A stretch of 64,000 bases of DNA from Bacteroidales bacterium (GCA_016709865.1 JADJLX010000005.1:1364001-1428000), one strand, 5' to 3'; positions 50,720 to 61,267 are shown, numbered from the stretch's first letter. The notes: generated by a model not told the origin, from the letters alone. Translations and numbers: made by a program.

Positions 50720-52333
50720 ATGAAAACAATAAAACATTTGATTTCAATTTCCATTGTTCTATTTTTAGCGATCTCATGCACTAACTCTTCAGAAGAATTC
50801 AGAACAATCAAACCTGAAGTACTTAAAGATAAGATTGCCGGCGGCTGGGCCGGTAAGATGGTTGGTGTTACATATGGCGCCCCTACCGAATTCAGGGCCC
50901 AGGGCAGGATCTACAGCGATTCGATAAAATGGAAACCTACTGATATAAGAGGAAGCATGTGGCAGGATGATATTTATGTTCAGCTTACATTCCTCATGTC
51001 GATGGATAAGTATGGAATTGACGCCCCATCGAAGAAATATCAGGAGATGTTTGCCAAAGCCGGATATATGTTGTGGCATGCAAATATGCAGGCAAGGAAG
51101 AATTACTATGACAGTATTTTTGCCCCGCTCTCTGGGACTCCTGAGTATAACATCCATGCCGACGATATTGACTTTCAGATCGAAGCAGACTATATAGGAT
51201 TTATGTGTCCGGGTATGCCGCAGACAGCAACAAAAATTGCCGATAAGATCGGGCGCATAATGAATTACGGCGACGGAGTCTATGGAGGAATTTTTGTGGC
51301 AGCTCTATATTCTGAAGCATATTTTGAAACAAATATCCCTAAAATAATAGATAAGGCACTCTTGTCAATTCCCTCAGAAAGTGACTATTATAAGATTGTG
51401 AAGGATGTAATCAAATTACACAATCATTATCCCTCCGACTGGCAGGCGGCATGGAAAGAGCTTGAGGAAAAATGGGGCGATGTTGACATCTGCGGCGCCG
51501 GCTCAACCTTTAATATTGACGCAAAGCTGAACGGAGCTTATATTGTCATGGGACTTCTGTACGGAGATGGTGATCCGATGAAAACACTGGAAGTCTCAAC
51601 CCGATGCGGTCAGGATTCAGATTGCAATCCTTCAAATGCACTTGCAGTACTGGGAGTAATTAAAGGTTTCAGCGGATTGCCTGAGAATATGCAGTCAGGA
51701 GTTAAAGCTCTCGGTGATACTTTGTTTATACACACAACCTATTCATTTAATACAGCTGTTGCAAATACCTACAAGTATGCTCTCGACCTTATTTCAAAAG
51801 ACAGTGGCGAGGTTAGTGACAAAATTATAAAAGTAAAAATACAGGAACCTGTTGCACCTGCACTTGAAGTAGCATTCCCTAATCTAGTCTTTGATAAGAA
51901 AGTCTCAATCTTCGATGAAAAAGTCTGGTCGTTTAAAGGCAAATGGAAACCTCTTGAAGTAACAGGTAGAGATAAGCAGATGACAAAGCAATCATTTTAC
52001 GCTGAAAAAGCAAGTGATGAACTTGATATAGCATTTACAGGTACAGGCATATCGTTAACAGGAAACTGGTATAAAGATGGAGGCAAGGCGGATGTATATG
52101 TTGATGGCACCCTTCACCGCAGTATCGACACCTATTATGATTTTGCAAATCAGCAACATACAGAAAGCATCTGGCATATTGTCAACCTCGCTCCGGGTGA
52201 TCATAAAGTGAAACTTGTTGTAAAAGGAGAAAAACGTCCCGAATCAGCAGGAACCAGAGTATACATAACATCTGCAACAATCTTCAAAACAGCCCCGAAG
52301 AAAAATGAATCATATAAATTTTCTTTCGAATAA
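50720..52333 (+). CDS. ADP-ribosylglycohydrolase-family lipoprotein with C-terminal beta domain
   Basis: 537 residues. Lipobox LFLAISC (Cys20). Residues about 30-370 fit the all-alpha DraG/ADP-ribosylglycohydrolase fold: GGWAGKMVGVTYGAPTEF, MWQDDIYVQLTFL with the first acidic cluster, and TRCGQDSDCNPSNALAVLG with the second. Residues about 400-525 look like a beta-sandwich (FTGTGISLTGNWYKDGGKADVYVDG), possibly carbohydrate-binding. Classic members remove ADP-ribose from proteins; an exported one more likely acts on ADP-ribose-like or other ribosides. Its neighbours favour ribose release. Confidence 0.82.
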   Translation: MKTIKHLISISIVLFLAISCTNSSEEFRTIKPEVLKDKIAGGWAGKMVGVTYGAPTEFRAQGRIYSDSIKWKPTDIRGSMWQDDIYVQLTFLMSMDKYGIDAPSKKYQEMFAKAGYMLWHANMQARKNYYDSIFAPLSGTPEYNIHADDIDFQIEADYIGFMCPGMPQTATKIADKIGRIMNYGDGVYGGIFVAALYSEAYFETNIPKIIDKALLSIPSESDYYKIVKDVIKLHNHYPSDWQAAWKELEEKWGDVDICGAGSTFNIDAKLNGAYIVMGLLYGDGDPMKTLEVSTRCGQDSDCNPSNALAVLGVIKGFSGLPENMQSGVKALGDTLFIHTTYSFNTAVANTYKYALDLISKDSGEVSDKIIKVKIQEPVAPALEVAFPNLVFDKKVSIFDEKVWSFKGKWKPLEVTGRDKQMTKQSFYAEKASDELDIAFTGTGISLTGNWYKDGGKADVYVDGTLHRSIDTYYDFANQQHTESIWHIVNLAPGDHKVKLVVKGEKRPESAGTRVYITSATIFKTAPKKNESYKFSFE

Positions 52334-52340
52334 CATTTAA

Positions 52341-52424
52341 ATCTTGGTGAACCTTTGTGTCTTTGCGTCTTGGTGGCAAAAGAAATGCCACTAAGGCACC
52401 AATTCACTAAGCAATCACCAAGAA
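52341..52424. repeat. Composite palindrome of CACCAAG/CACTAAG words
   Basis: Left arm ATCTTGGTGAACCTTTGTG and TCTTGGTGGCA; right arm TGCCACTAAGGCACC and CAATCACCAAGAAT. It lies between the ADP-ribosylglycohydrolase-like and transporter genes. Confidence 0.75.
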
Positions 52425-52425
52425 T

Positions 52426-52476
52426 TTTGACTTTTGAACTTTGAACTTTAAACTTTAAACTCTTAACTCTAAACTT
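52426..52476 (+). repeat. Degenerate heptamer tandem repeat (TTTGAAC/TTTAAAC/TCTAAAC)
   Basis: About seven units of seven bases, drifting from TTTGAAC to TTTAAAC to TCTAAAC, directly after the palindrome and ending 7 bases before the transporter ATG. Confidence 0.8.
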
Positions 52477-52483
52477 CTTCCAT

Positions 52484-53482
52484 ATGTTTATCCCACAAAG
52501 TTATTCTCTGGCAATAATCCTCTGCATAGTCACAATGTTATGCTGGGGTTCATGGGGCAACACCCAGAAACTTGCAGGCAAATCCTGGCGTTTCGAATTG
52601 TTTTACTGGGACTATGTACTTGGTATACTTCTTTTTGCGATTCTCCTGGGACTGACACTTGGAAGCTCAGGTGAAAGCGGAAGAGGGTTTATTGAGGACA
52701 TGAGACAGGCGGAGACCAAAAACATCCTTAATGCCATGGCAGGTGGTGTAATATTTAATGCTTCCAATATTCTGCTTGTTGCCGCTATGGCGATTGCAGG
52801 TATGGCCGTGGCATTCCCTGTTGGTGTCGGTATAGCATTGGCGCTGGGTGTTATTATCAATTATATTTTTGCACCGCAGGGCAATGGTACCTGGCTATTT
52901 GGCGGAGTTGCTCTGATAGTTGCAGCTATCATAATTGATGCAATTGCCTATAAGAAACACAGTTCATCGCTGCAGAAAGTCTCAGGTAAGGGAATAATTC
53001 TCTCAGTTTCTGCCGGTGTTTTGATGGCTCTTTTCTACCGTTTCGTTGCAAGTTCCATGGTAACCAGTTTTGAAGTTCCCGAAGCCGGAAAACTTACACC
53101 ATATTCAGCAATCTTCTTTTTCGCAATTGGAGTTGTGGTCAGTAATTTCCTGTTCAATTATATCATTATGAAACGCCCGTTTGACGGAGCCCCTCTCTCA
53201 TTCAGTGATTATAAGGCCGGAAATTTAAAAGTACATCTTACAGGTATACTTGGAGGTGTAATCTGGAACATAGGAATGTCGATGAGCATTATCGCATCGG
53301 GAAAAGCAGGATTTGCGATTTCATACGGACTTGGTCAGGGGGCAACGCTTATTGCAGCTTTATGGGGTGTCTTTATCTGGAAAGAATTCAAGGGAGCTTC
53401 AAAATCTGTCAACAACCTTATTTTTCTGATGTTCCTTGCTTATCTGGCAGGACTTGCACTATTGGTATATGCAGGCACTTAA
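52484..53482 (+). CDS. GRP-type (glucose/ribose porter) sugar transporter of the DMT superfamily
   Basis: 332 residues with about ten hydrophobic helices. The first helix (IILCIVTMLCWGSWGNTQKLA) and FELFYWDYVLGILLFAILLGLTLG match the GRP family. Members import glucose, ribose or rhamnose by proton symport. Neighbouring ribokinase and exported nucleoside hydrolase genes point to ribose. The ribosome-binding region falls in the heptamer repeat, which might influence its expression. Confidence 0.82.
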   Translation: MFIPQSYSLAIILCIVTMLCWGSWGNTQKLAGKSWRFELFYWDYVLGILLFAILLGLTLGSSGESGRGFIEDMRQAETKNILNAMAGGVIFNASNILLVAAMAIAGMAVAFPVGVGIALALGVIINYIFAPQGNGTWLFGGVALIVAAIIIDAIAYKKHSSSLQKVSGKGIILSVSAGVLMALFYRFVASSMVTSFEVPEAGKLTPYSAIFFFAIGVVVSNFLFNYIIMKRPFDGAPLSFSDYKAGNLKVHLTGILGGVIWNIGMSMSIIASGKAGFAISYGLGQGATLIAALWGVFIWKEFKGASKSVNNLIFLMFLAYLAGLALLVYAGT

Positions 53483-53499
53483 TTCCTGATTTCATTTTA

Positions 53500-53597
53500 C
53501 AGCAGAGGACGCAAAGTTAAAACGCAGAGAACCGCAGAGTAATATTCTGGTTTTCTCTGCGGCTCTCTGCTTTTTCTCGGCTCATCTCTGCGGTTAA
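53500..53597. repeat. Composite palindrome of CGCAGAG words
   Basis: Left arm AGCAGAGGACGCAAAG and AACGCAGAGAACCGCAGAG; right arm CTCTGCGGCTCTCTGCTTT and CATCTCTGCGGTTAA. It lies between the converging transporter and malate:quinone oxidoreductase-like genes. Confidence 0.85.
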
Positions 53598-53604
53598 TAT
53601 TTTC

Positions 53605-54939
53605 TTATAAAAGATCCTTTTCAAAGGCCTCCTTATCGAATTTATACTTATTACCAAGAAACTCAATGATCTTGGATGTGTCAGAATAGGCATTTCCGAG
53701 ACAGGTTGAAGCCCCTGGTGAAGGGGTAATATTGAAAATGATATTATCACCGCTCAGCTTGGCCTCTCCCATCTCCAGTTTTCTTGTTGTGTTGTTTACA
53801 ATCTGGGGCCGGGTACCTCCAATGCCCTTAGCATATTTCAGCTCATCAAGCTTAAGGGATGGTACTATCTTTCTTACCTCTTTGATAAACAAACGCTTAC
53901 CGATATATGGCAGATCATAAAGAAAATTCATAAATATGTAACTGAAGAGCACCCTGTCAAAGATGATCTTCAATAAACTGATAATCGGATTTATCCCTAA
54001 TCCAAATGTTTTCCAGTATTCGGTGAAAGTTGACATATTATGTCTTTCGAGCTGGAATATTGGCTTTGCTGTTGGTCCAAACCTTGTAACATGCTCACTG
54101 TGAACCTCAGGGTCGCCGTGAATTGCTGCAAAAGGAAGTTTAGGTACCTGTATTGTATATACTTTACCGTTAAGTACTTTAGGAGCTGTGTAAAAACTTC
54201 CGGCCATTGATAAAACAGCAAGGTTCTTTCCATAACCAAGCGACTTTGCAATCATGAGACTATGACCTCCTGCTGCTATTACAACAACTTTAGCATGAAG
54301 CTCCCCTTTGCTTGTAAGTACAGTGTAAAAGTCACCGGTTTTTGCAATCTTCAGAAGTTTTGTATCAAGCTGAATATCAAGTAATGGATTATTTCTCAGA
54401 GCATTATCGACAAAAGAATGACAAAGTCTTTTAAAATCAACGGTATAGCCATCTTCAGTCACCAGGGCCAGGATCTCCTGATTTGGATCTCTGCCTTCCA
54501 GTACACGCGGTTCTATTTTCCCTATTTCTTCTCTTTCAATCATTTTCAATTTTGGAAAGAGCTCACTAAAAGGAGGATACCTCTTTTTCAGTTCCTGAAC
54601 CTGCCCTGCCCCTACAGCAAGAACCATTTTCGAGTACTTGCTGAATAATTTCTTATCACCAGTCTCTCCTTTTCCATTCTCAAGATATTTCATCACCATA
54701 TCAGCCATACGCTTAACACTCCTGGCTTTTTCAATTGAGTAATTGGTCTCAATATCACCGAAATGAAGAGTCTGACTGTTGTTATATGACGCTGAGTTTA
54801 CTAAACCAAAATCGGAATATTTTTCTATGAGTTTGATATTCTTAATATCAGTGTATTTGCTTAAGGTATAAAGAAGGGCTGTTCCCACAACACCTCCTCC
54901 TACAATAAGCACCTCAAATTCAGGAGTTTTCTGGTTCAT
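53605..54939 (-). CDS. mqo: Malate:quinone oxidoreductase-like FAD-dependent enzyme
   Basis: 444 residues. The FAD motif is VLIVGGGVVGTALLYTLSKY. The block NSASYNNSQTLHFGDIETNYS and the C-terminal GGTRPQIVNNTTRKLEMGE resemble the Mqo family, and the protein is slightly shorter than typical Mqo. It would pass electrons from malate to quinone at the membrane, replacing soluble malate dehydrogenase. The gene is 5 bases after the citrate synthase gene, so a TCA-cycle role is well supported. A 2-hydroxyglutarate oxidase is the main alternative. Confidence 0.78.
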   Translation of the reverse strand: MNQKTPEFEVLIVGGGVVGTALLYTLSKYTDIKNIKLIEKYSDFGLVNSASYNNSQTLHFGDIETNYSIEKARSVKRMADMVMKYLENGKGETGDKKLFSKYSKMVLAVGAGQVQELKKRYPPFSELFPKLKMIEREEIGKIEPRVLEGRDPNQEILALVTEDGYTVDFKRLCHSFVDNALRNNPLLDIQLDTKLLKIAKTGDFYTVLTSKGELHAKVVVIAAGGHSLMIAKSLGYGKNLAVLSMAGSFYTAPKVLNGKVYTIQVPKLPFAAIHGDPEVHSEHVTRFGPTAKPIFQLERHNMSTFTEYWKTFGLGINPIISLLKIIFDRVLFSYIFMNFLYDLPYIGKRLFIKEVRKIVPSLKLDELKYAKGIGGTRPQIVNNTTRKLEMGEAKLSGDNIIFNITPSPGASTCLGNAYSDTSKIIEFLGNKYKFDKEAFEKDLL

Positions 54940-54944
54940 ATCTG

Positions 54945-56303
54945 TTACCTCATATTTAGTGGAATATATGGATGCTCACCGTAAACGTTTTTAAACGCAG
55001 GACGAATAATCCTTTTTGCAGAGAAAGTAAGTTCTTCTATTCTGTGAGCACACCATCCTGATACTCTACCGATTGCAAACAATGGAGTGTAAAGTTCCTT
55101 TGAAATATCGAGACATGCATAGACGAAACCAGAATAAAAGTCAACATTTATACAAACAACTTTTGTTGATTTTTCTCCTTTAAAAACTCTGAATACTTCC
55201 GGAGTAAGTCTTTCAACAAGTGAATAAAGTTCAAATTCCGCTAGTCTTCCTTTTTCAATGGCAAGTTCCCTGGCTTTGGCTTTTAAAATAGCAGCCCTTG
55301 GATCGGAAATAGTATATACTGCATGACCAATTCCATAAATCTTACCGGAAAAGTCATTAGCTTTTTTATTTAGAATCTTAAGCAGGTGCTCTGTTACCTC
55401 TTTCTCGCTTGTCCAATCTTTAACATGAACCTTCATGTCTTCCATCATTTCAAGTACTCTCACATTTGCGCCCCCGTGCAATGGCCCTTTCAACGATCCG
55501 ATAGCAGATGTAATGGCAGAGTAAATATCAGTTTCAGAAGAACTTGTGACTCTTAAGGTAAATGTGGAGTTATTTCCGCCACCGTGCTCGGCATGCAAAA
55601 CAAGAAGAAGATCGAGAAGATCAGCTTCCAGTTTTGAATAGCCTTTACAATCACCTTTAATAAGATAAAGAAAGTTTTCAGCAGTACTAAGATTAGGCTG
55701 AGGATGTCTTATTGACAACGTCTTTCCTTTATACAAATGTCTTAATGCCTGGTATGAATAAGCAACAATCGTCGGAAATTTGGCAATCATGCTTAATGAT
55801 TGTTTGATCATATTATCAAGAGCGATGCTGTCGGGTTTCTCATCAAGCGTGTATAATCCAAGAACTGACCTGGCAAGAATATTAAGTACATCCTTGCCTT
55901 TCATCGACAATATCATATCTTTTGTAAAATCATCTGGCAAGGTTCGCAGGGTTGCCAGATGAGCTGAAAACTCACTCAGTTCTTCCTTATTTGGCAAATG
56001 TCCGGTGAGCAAAAGGAAAACCGTTTCTTCAAATCCATGACGGTCCTCCTTCTGAAATCCCTGAGTAATGTCCTCTATATCAATTCCTCTGTATAATAGC
56101 CTTCCGGGAATTGCCACAACTTTTCCGCCTTCTTTCTTATAACCAACAACATTGCCGATGTTAGTCAGTCCAACAAGAACACCTGTCCCATCCTGGTTCC
56201 TTAATCCGCGTTTGACCTCGTATTCTTCAAACAGTTTATTGTCTATGTTGCATGATTCCTTTACCGAGGTTTCTAGTTTTGAGAAGAAAGTTGTGTTGCT
56301 CAT
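54945..56303 (-). CDS. gltA: Citrate synthase
   Basis: 452 residues. Active-site residues are visible: His in LKGPLHGGANVRV, His in YGIGHAVYTISDPRA and Asp in NVDFYSGFVY. It condenses acetyl-CoA with oxaloacetate. The protein has an extended N-terminus (SKLETSVKESCNIDNKLFEEYEVKRGLRN) common in the Bacteroidota type. The gene is 21 bases after icd and 5 before mqo, and forms a TCA operon with them. A 2-methylcitrate synthase activity cannot be excluded from the sequence. Confidence 0.93.
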   Translation of the reverse strand: MSNTTFFSKLETSVKESCNIDNKLFEEYEVKRGLRNQDGTGVLVGLTNIGNVVGYKKEGGKVVAIPGRLLYRGIDIEDITQGFQKEDRHGFEETVFLLLTGHLPNKEELSEFSAHLATLRTLPDDFTKDMILSMKGKDVLNILARSVLGLYTLDEKPDSIALDNMIKQSLSMIAKFPTIVAYSYQALRHLYKGKTLSIRHPQPNLSTAENFLYLIKGDCKGYSKLEADLLDLLLVLHAEHGGGNNSTFTLRVTSSSETDIYSAITSAIGSLKGPLHGGANVRVLEMMEDMKVHVKDWTSEKEVTEHLLKILNKKANDFSGKIYGIGHAVYTISDPRAAILKAKARELAIEKGRLAEFELYSLVERLTPEVFRVFKGEKSTKVVCINVDFYSGFVYACLDISKELYTPLFAIGRVSGWCAHRIEELTFSAKRIIRPAFKNVYGEHPYIPLNMR

Positions 56304-56324
56304 ATGATTGGGGGTTTAAATATT

Positions 56325-57593
56325 TTACTTAAGGTTAGCAATTATTGCATCACCAAATTCTGATGTTTTAAGAAGTGTGGCGTTCTCCATAAGTCTGTGA
56401 AAATCATATGTGACTTTCTTATTATGAATAGCACCTTCAAGACCGGCATAGATACTTTCTGAAACCTCATCCCAGCCCATATATTCGAACATAAGTGCTC
56501 CTGAAAGGATCACGGATCCGGGATTAACTTTATCCTGATCAGCATACTTTGGTGCAGTTCCGTGAGTGGCTTCAAATATTGCATGACCAGTTTCGTAATT
56601 AATATTGGCACCCGGTGCTATTCCGATCCCGCCCACTATTGCGGCCAGAGCATCTGAGATATAGTCTCCGTTAAGATTCAGTGTGGCTATTACAGAATAT
56701 TCAGCCGGACGAGTCAGAATCTGCTGCAGGAATGCATCAGCAATAACATCTTTGATTATCACTTTCCCGTCAGCTTCTGCCTGCCTGAGCATCTTATCAG
56801 CAACCTCGGCACCCTGAGTATCTGAAATTTTCTTATGCTGAGCCCAGGTAAAAACATCTTTCCCAAACTCTCTCTCGGCAAGCGCATATCCCCACTTCAT
56901 GAAAGAGCCTTCAGTATATTTCATTATGTTTCCTTTATGAACCAGTGTAACTGAAGGAAGCTTTTTCTCAACGGCATACTTAACTGCCTGACGAACAAGC
57001 CTCTCAGTTCCTTCCACAGATACTGGTTTAATTGCAATAGATGAGGTATTGGGGAATCTGATCTTTTTAATACCCATATCTTCTATAAGAAATTTCTTCA
57101 GTTTTTCAGTCTCGGCTAACCCATGCATGAATTCAATTCCGGCATAAATATCTTCTGTGTTTTCCCTGAAGATATGCATATTAACATTTTCAGGATGCTT
57201 TACCGGACTTGGTACACCTTTGAAATATCTGACGGGACGATAGCAGGTATAAAGATCAAGGATCTGACGTAAAGCAACATTCAGAGATCTCATCCCTTCT
57301 CCTACCGGAGTTGTGAGAGGTCCTTTTATGCCTACCAGGTATTCCCTGAAAGCTGCAAGAGTCTCTTCTGGCATCCAGTTGCCCGTCAGCTTAAATGCTT
57401 TCTCGCCGGCAAGAACCTCTTTCCATTCAACTTTTCTTTTTCCGTTATAGGCTTTTTTTACTGCGGCATCAAAAACCCTTACTGAAGCGTTCCAGATATC
57501 GCGACCGGTCCCATCACCTTCAATAAAAGGTATTATCGGATTTTCCGGAACAATCAGTTTACCATTTGTAAGTTTAATTTTTTCTGGTATCAT
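56325..57593 (-). CDS. icd: Isocitrate dehydrogenase, NADP-dependent
   Basis: 422 residues from the ATG at 57593 ([16 protein letters not shown]); the frame extends to 57611 through repeat DNA. It aligns by eye with E. coli Icd: [11 protein letters not shown] with the regulatory Ser, [30 protein letters not shown], and [17 protein letters not shown] with the Lys-Tyr pair that sets NADP preference. It converts isocitrate to 2-oxoglutarate. Its product links to glutamate and the proBA genes in the same run. Confidence 0.95.
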   Translation of the reverse strand: MIPEKIKLTNGKLIVPENPIIPFIEGDGTGRDIWNASVRVFDAAVKKAYNGKRKVEWKEVLAGEKAFKLTGNWMPEETLAAFREYLVGIKGPLTTPVGEGMRSLNVALRQILDLYTCYRPVRYFKGVPSPVKHPENVNMHIFRENTEDIYAGIEFMHGLAETEKLKKFLIEDMGIKKIRFPNTSSIAIKPVSVEGTERLVRQAVKYAVEKKLPSVTLVHKGNIMKYTEGSFMKWGYALAEREFGKDVFTWAQHKKISDTQGAEVADKMLRQAEADGKVIIKDVIADAFLQQILTRPAEYSVIATLNLNGDYISDALAAIVGGIGIAPGANINYETGHAIFEATHGTAPKYADQDKVNPGSVILSGALMFEYMGWDEVSESIYAGLEGAIHNKKVTYDFHRLMENATLLKTSEFGDAIIANLK

Positions 57594-57605
57594 AATTTTA
57601 TATTT

Positions 57606-57711
57606 TACCACAAAGGCTCACAAAGTTTATCACTAAGGGCTCTAAGGAAAATCCTTAGACTTTTTGACCTTTGTGTTACTTCGTGTATACCTTTGTGTTC
57701 TTTGTGGTTAA
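57606..57711. repeat. Composite palindrome of CACAAAGG words
   Basis: Left arm ACCACAAAGGCTCACAAAG, CACTAAGG and CTAAGG; centre AAATCCTTAG; right arm CCTTTGTG, ACCTTTGTGTTCTTTGTGGT. It fills the gap between aconitase and icd within the TCA run, so it lies in a probably transcribed spacer. Confidence 0.85.
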
Positions 57712-57732
57712 AAAATTCATTTACTTAATATC

Positions 57733-59997
57733 CTATTTATTTGCTTTTCTAATCAGATTCAATGCACTGCCGGCTTTAAACCATTCTATCTGAGCCTCAT
57801 TATATGAATGATTAGCCATAATAGTATCTTTTTTACCATCGGAATGATTCAGTACAACAGTTACCTGTTTGCCCGGTGCAATATTCTTAATATCAACTAT
57901 ATCAATCTTGTCATTTTCCAGGATCTTCAAATAATCAGCTTTATCTGCAAATGTCAGAGTGAGGACGCCCTGCTTTTTAAGATTTGTCTCATGGATCCTT
58001 GCGAATGATTTCACAATTACCGCTTTAACATTAAGATATCTCGGCTCCATAGCTGCATGCTCACGTGAAGATCCCTCTCCGAAGTTCTCCTCTCCGGCAA
58101 CTACAGATCCTATACCGGCTTCCTTGTATGCTCTTGCAACTGCAGGGACAGGTTCATATTTACCTGTGAGCTGATTGAGCACAGAGTTGGTTTTTTCATT
58201 GAAGGAGTTAAGAGCTCCTATCATGTAGTTGTTTGAAATATTCTCCAGGTGTCCCCTGTATTTAAGCCAGAACCCAGCCATAGAAATGTGATCGGTAGTA
58301 CATTTTCCTTTAGCTTTAATAAGAAGAGGGAGACCTTTAAAATCCTTACCGTCCCACTCCCTGAACGGATCGAGGATCTGCAACCTGTCTGAATCAGGAG
58401 AGATACTGATTTCACTCTTTTTGCCTTCTTTTTCCGGCTTCTGATAACCGCTGTCGACTGCTCCAAAACCTCTGGGAGGTAATTCTATACCTTCCGGTTC
58501 AGATAACTTAACCTCCTTGCCTTCAGTATTGAGGAGAGTATCAGTAAGCGGATTAAATGTCAGCTTCCCTGAGATAGCTATTGCAGTAACAATTTCAGGT
58601 GAAGCAACAAAGGCATAGGTGTTTGGATTGCCGTCGGTACGTTTTGCGAAGTTTCTGTTAAAGGAATGAATAACAGTATTTACCAGGTTCTTATCGGCAT
58701 CTTTCCGGTCCCACTGACCAATGCATGGTCCGCAGGCATTTGCAAAAATCTCTCCGCCGATCTTCTCAAATATATCCAGATAACCATCACGTTCAGCAAT
58801 GAAACGGATCTGTTCAGAACCAGGTGTAACTTTGAACTCAGACTTTGTTTTAAGTTTCAGCTTAACTGCGTTCTTTGCTACTGATGCAGCACGTGAGATA
58901 TCTTCGTACGAAGAATTGGTACATGATCCTATAAGTCCGACTTCAACATTTTCAGGCCATTTATTAAGTATGGCAGCGCTTTTCATCTGTGAAATCGGAG
59001 TTGCAAGATCGGGTGTAAAAGGTCCGTTTATATAAGGCTCAAGTTCCGAAAGGTTGATCTCGATGAATTTATCATAGAATTTTGCAGGATCAGCAAGAAT
59101 CTCACTGTCAGAAGTCAGATGCTGCCTGTTTGATTGAGCCATATCAGCAACCTCTTTTCTGCCTGTGGCTGTGAGATAACGCGACATAGCATCATCATAA
59201 CCGAATATTGAGCAGGTAGCTCCTATCTCCGCACCCATATTGCATATAGTTGCCTTTCCTGTACATGAAATAGATTCTGCTCCCTCACCAAAATACTCAA
59301 CTACACATCCGGTTCCTCCGCTTACAGTGAGCAATCCGGCAACCTTTAGAATTATATCTTTAGGGGATGTCCAGCCATTAAGTTTACCGGTAAGCTTTAT
59401 ACCGATCACCTTTGGCATTTTCAGTTCCCATCCCATGCCGGTCATAACATCAACTGCATCAGCTCCCCCAACTCCTATGGCGACCATTCCAAGTCCACCC
59501 GCATTAGGTGTATGCGAGTCAGTTCCAATCATCATTCCTCCGGGGAAAGCATAATTCTCGAGAATAATCTGGTGGATTATTCCAGCGCCAGGCCTCCAGA
59601 AACCGATTTCATACTTATTACAGACAGAACTCAAAAAATCATAGACCTCCTTGTTCGTGTATACTGCTGTCTTCATATCTGCAGCAGCACCCTCCTTGGC
59701 CATAATCAAATGATCACAATGCACAGAAGCCGGAACCGAAGATTGATCTTTTCCTGCCATCATGAACTGAAGCAGAGCCATTTGTGCTGTTGCATCCTGC
59801 ATCGCAACCCTGTCGGGTGCAAAATCAACATAATCAGTCCCTCTTTTAAAGGAATCTGTAATTTTTCTATTGAAGAGATGGGTGTAAAGTATTTTCTCAC
59901 TGAGAGTTAATGGTCTTCCTAATACTTTTCTTGTCTGAGAAATACGTCCCGGCATTTCCCTGTAAAAAGACCTGATCATTTCAATATCGAATATCAT
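57733..59997 (-). CDS. acnA: Aconitate hydratase
   Basis: 754 residues, close in size to the mitochondrial-type aconitases. The 4Fe-4S cysteines are in [16 protein letters not shown] and [13 protein letters not shown]. The swivel domain carries [19 protein letters not shown]. It interconverts citrate and isocitrate. The gene sits 22 bases after proA and before icd and gltA, so the run proB-proA-acnA-icd-gltA-mqo may be read partly as one transcript, with the repeat at 57606-57711 separating aconitase from icd. Confidence 0.95.
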   Translation of the reverse strand: MIFDIEMIRSFYREMPGRISQTRKVLGRPLTLSEKILYTHLFNRKITDSFKRGTDYVDFAPDRVAMQDATAQMALLQFMMAGKDQSSVPASVHCDHLIMAKEGAAADMKTAVYTNKEVYDFLSSVCNKYEIGFWRPGAGIIHQIILENYAFPGGMMIGTDSHTPNAGGLGMVAIGVGGADAVDVMTGMGWELKMPKVIGIKLTGKLNGWTSPKDIILKVAGLLTVSGGTGCVVEYFGEGAESISCTGKATICNMGAEIGATCSIFGYDDAMSRYLTATGRKEVADMAQSNRQHLTSDSEILADPAKFYDKFIEINLSELEPYINGPFTPDLATPISQMKSAAILNKWPENVEVGLIGSCTNSSYEDISRAASVAKNAVKLKLKTKSEFKVTPGSEQIRFIAERDGYLDIFEKIGGEIFANACGPCIGQWDRKDADKNLVNTVIHSFNRNFAKRTDGNPNTYAFVASPEIVTAIAISGKLTFNPLTDTLLNTEGKEVKLSEPEGIELPPRGFGAVDSGYQKPEKEGKKSEISISPDSDRLQILDPFREWDGKDFKGLPLLIKAKGKCTTDHISMAGFWLKYRGHLENISNNYMIGALNSFNEKTNSVLNQLTGKYEPVPAVARAYKEAGIGSVVAGEENFGEGSSREHAAMEPRYLNVKAVIVKSFARIHETNLKKQGVLTLTFADKADYLKILENDKIDIVDIKNIAPGKQVTVVLNHSDGKKDTIMANHSYNEAQIEWFKAGSALNLIRKANK

Positions 59998-60019
59998 ATA
60001 GTGTTATTTTATTAACAGT

Positions 60020-61267
60020 TTATTTCCTAACCTGACCATTCCCTTCAATGATCCACTTATATGTAGTCAATGCCTCTAATGCCATTGGACCTCGTGCGTG
60101 TAATTTTTGGGTCGATATTCCTATTTCTGCTCCTAGTCCGAACTCTGCTCCATCGGTAAAAGCTGTGGAAGCGTTAGCATAAACTGATGAAGCATCAACC
60201 TGAGTATAAAACAATCGAATGCGCTCTTTGTTCTCTGAAATAATTGCTTCGCTGTGTTTTGATCCGAATTTGTTAATGTGGAACAATGCTTCATCAAATG
60301 ATGCGACAGTTTTAACAGCCATTTTGTACGACAAAAACTCTGTTCCGAAAGATTCCTCATCTGCTTTCTGAAGCAAAGGAGCGGGATACTTTCCATTTAA
60401 TTCTTCAAAAGCTTTCTCATCAGCATATACAACAACATTTTTTGCCTGGCAGAGACCAATAAGATATTCAAGATCTTTCAATCTGCTTTCATGGACTATC
60501 AGGCAATCAAGGGCATTACATACGCTCACACGACGGGTTTTTGCATTGAAAATAATCTGACGTCCCTTATCACGATCACCTGAATCGTCAAAGTAAGTGT
60601 GACAGATTCCGGCTCCTGTTTCAATAACCGGGATACCTGAATTTTCGCGAACATAATCGATCAATCCCCTGCTCCCTCGTGGAATTATAAGATCAACATA
60701 ATCCCGGGCGTTAAGAAGCTGAACTGTCTCTTCCCTGCCTGAAGGCAGAAGAGTTAATATGTTCCTGTCAATTCCATTTCGTTCAAGGACATCTGAAATA
60801 ACCTTCACAATTGCCTTGTTCGAATTAATCGCTTCACTTCCACCTTTTAAAATGCACGCATTACCCGACTTAAAGCAGAGAGAGAATACATCAAACGTTA
60901 CGTTAGGACGTGATTCATAAATAATACCGATAACACCAAAAGGCACTGATATTCTTGATATTATTAGTCCATTAGGTCTTGTACAATTCGATAGTATCTT
61001 ACCCAGAGGTGACCCAAGGGAAGCAACATTCCTTATGTCTGAAGCAATTCCTTCAATCCTCTGCGGATTCAGTAACAAACGGTCGTAATTCGGATCACCT
61101 GCATCTAGCTTATCAGCATCTTTTTTGTTCTCACCAAGAATGAACTCACTATTTGAAGTTGCAGCATCAGCAATCTGCAGCAGGATATCATTAACCAGCT
61201 CAGGTTCCATAATACTGAGGCTCCTGCCGGCAATAACTGCATTTTTAAAAAGTGATGTGCAATCCAT
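60020..61267 (-). CDS. proA: Glutamate-5-semialdehyde dehydrogenase (gamma-glutamyl phosphate reductase)
   Basis: 415 residues, the normal ProA length. Key motifs are [50 protein letters not shown] and the catalytic Cys in [15 protein letters not shown]. It reduces gamma-glutamyl phosphate with NADPH, the second step of proline synthesis. It follows proB after 118 bases that contain a composite palindrome. Confidence 0.96.
   Translation of the reverse strand: MDCTSLFKNAVIAGRSLSIMEPELVNDILLQIADAATSNSEFILGENKKDADKLDAGDPNYDRLLLNPQRIEGIASDIRNVASLGSPLGKILSNCTRPNGLIISRISVPFGVIGIIYESRPNVTFDVFSLCFKSGNACILKGGSEAINSNKAIVKVISDVLERNGIDRNILTLLPSGREETVQLLNARDYVDLIIPRGSRGLIDYVRENSGIPVIETGAGICHTYFDDSGDRDKGRQIIFNAKTRRVSVCNALDCLIVHESRLKDLEYLIGLCQAKNVVVYADEKAFEELNGKYPAPLLQKADEESFGTEFLSYKMAVKTVASFDEALFHINKFGSKHSEAIISENKERIRLFYTQVDASSVYANASTAFTDGAEFGLGAEIGISTQKLHARGPMALEALTTYKWIIEGNGQVRK

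Noticed and set aside
26742..53482. SusC/SusD outer-membrane pair
   Set aside because: No long TonB-dependent receptor or SusD-like lipoprotein frame is present on either strand in the glycan cluster.
57594..57611. Longer N-terminus for isocitrate dehydrogenase
   Set aside because: It runs into the CACAAAGG repeat, and the ATG at 57593 fits the family.
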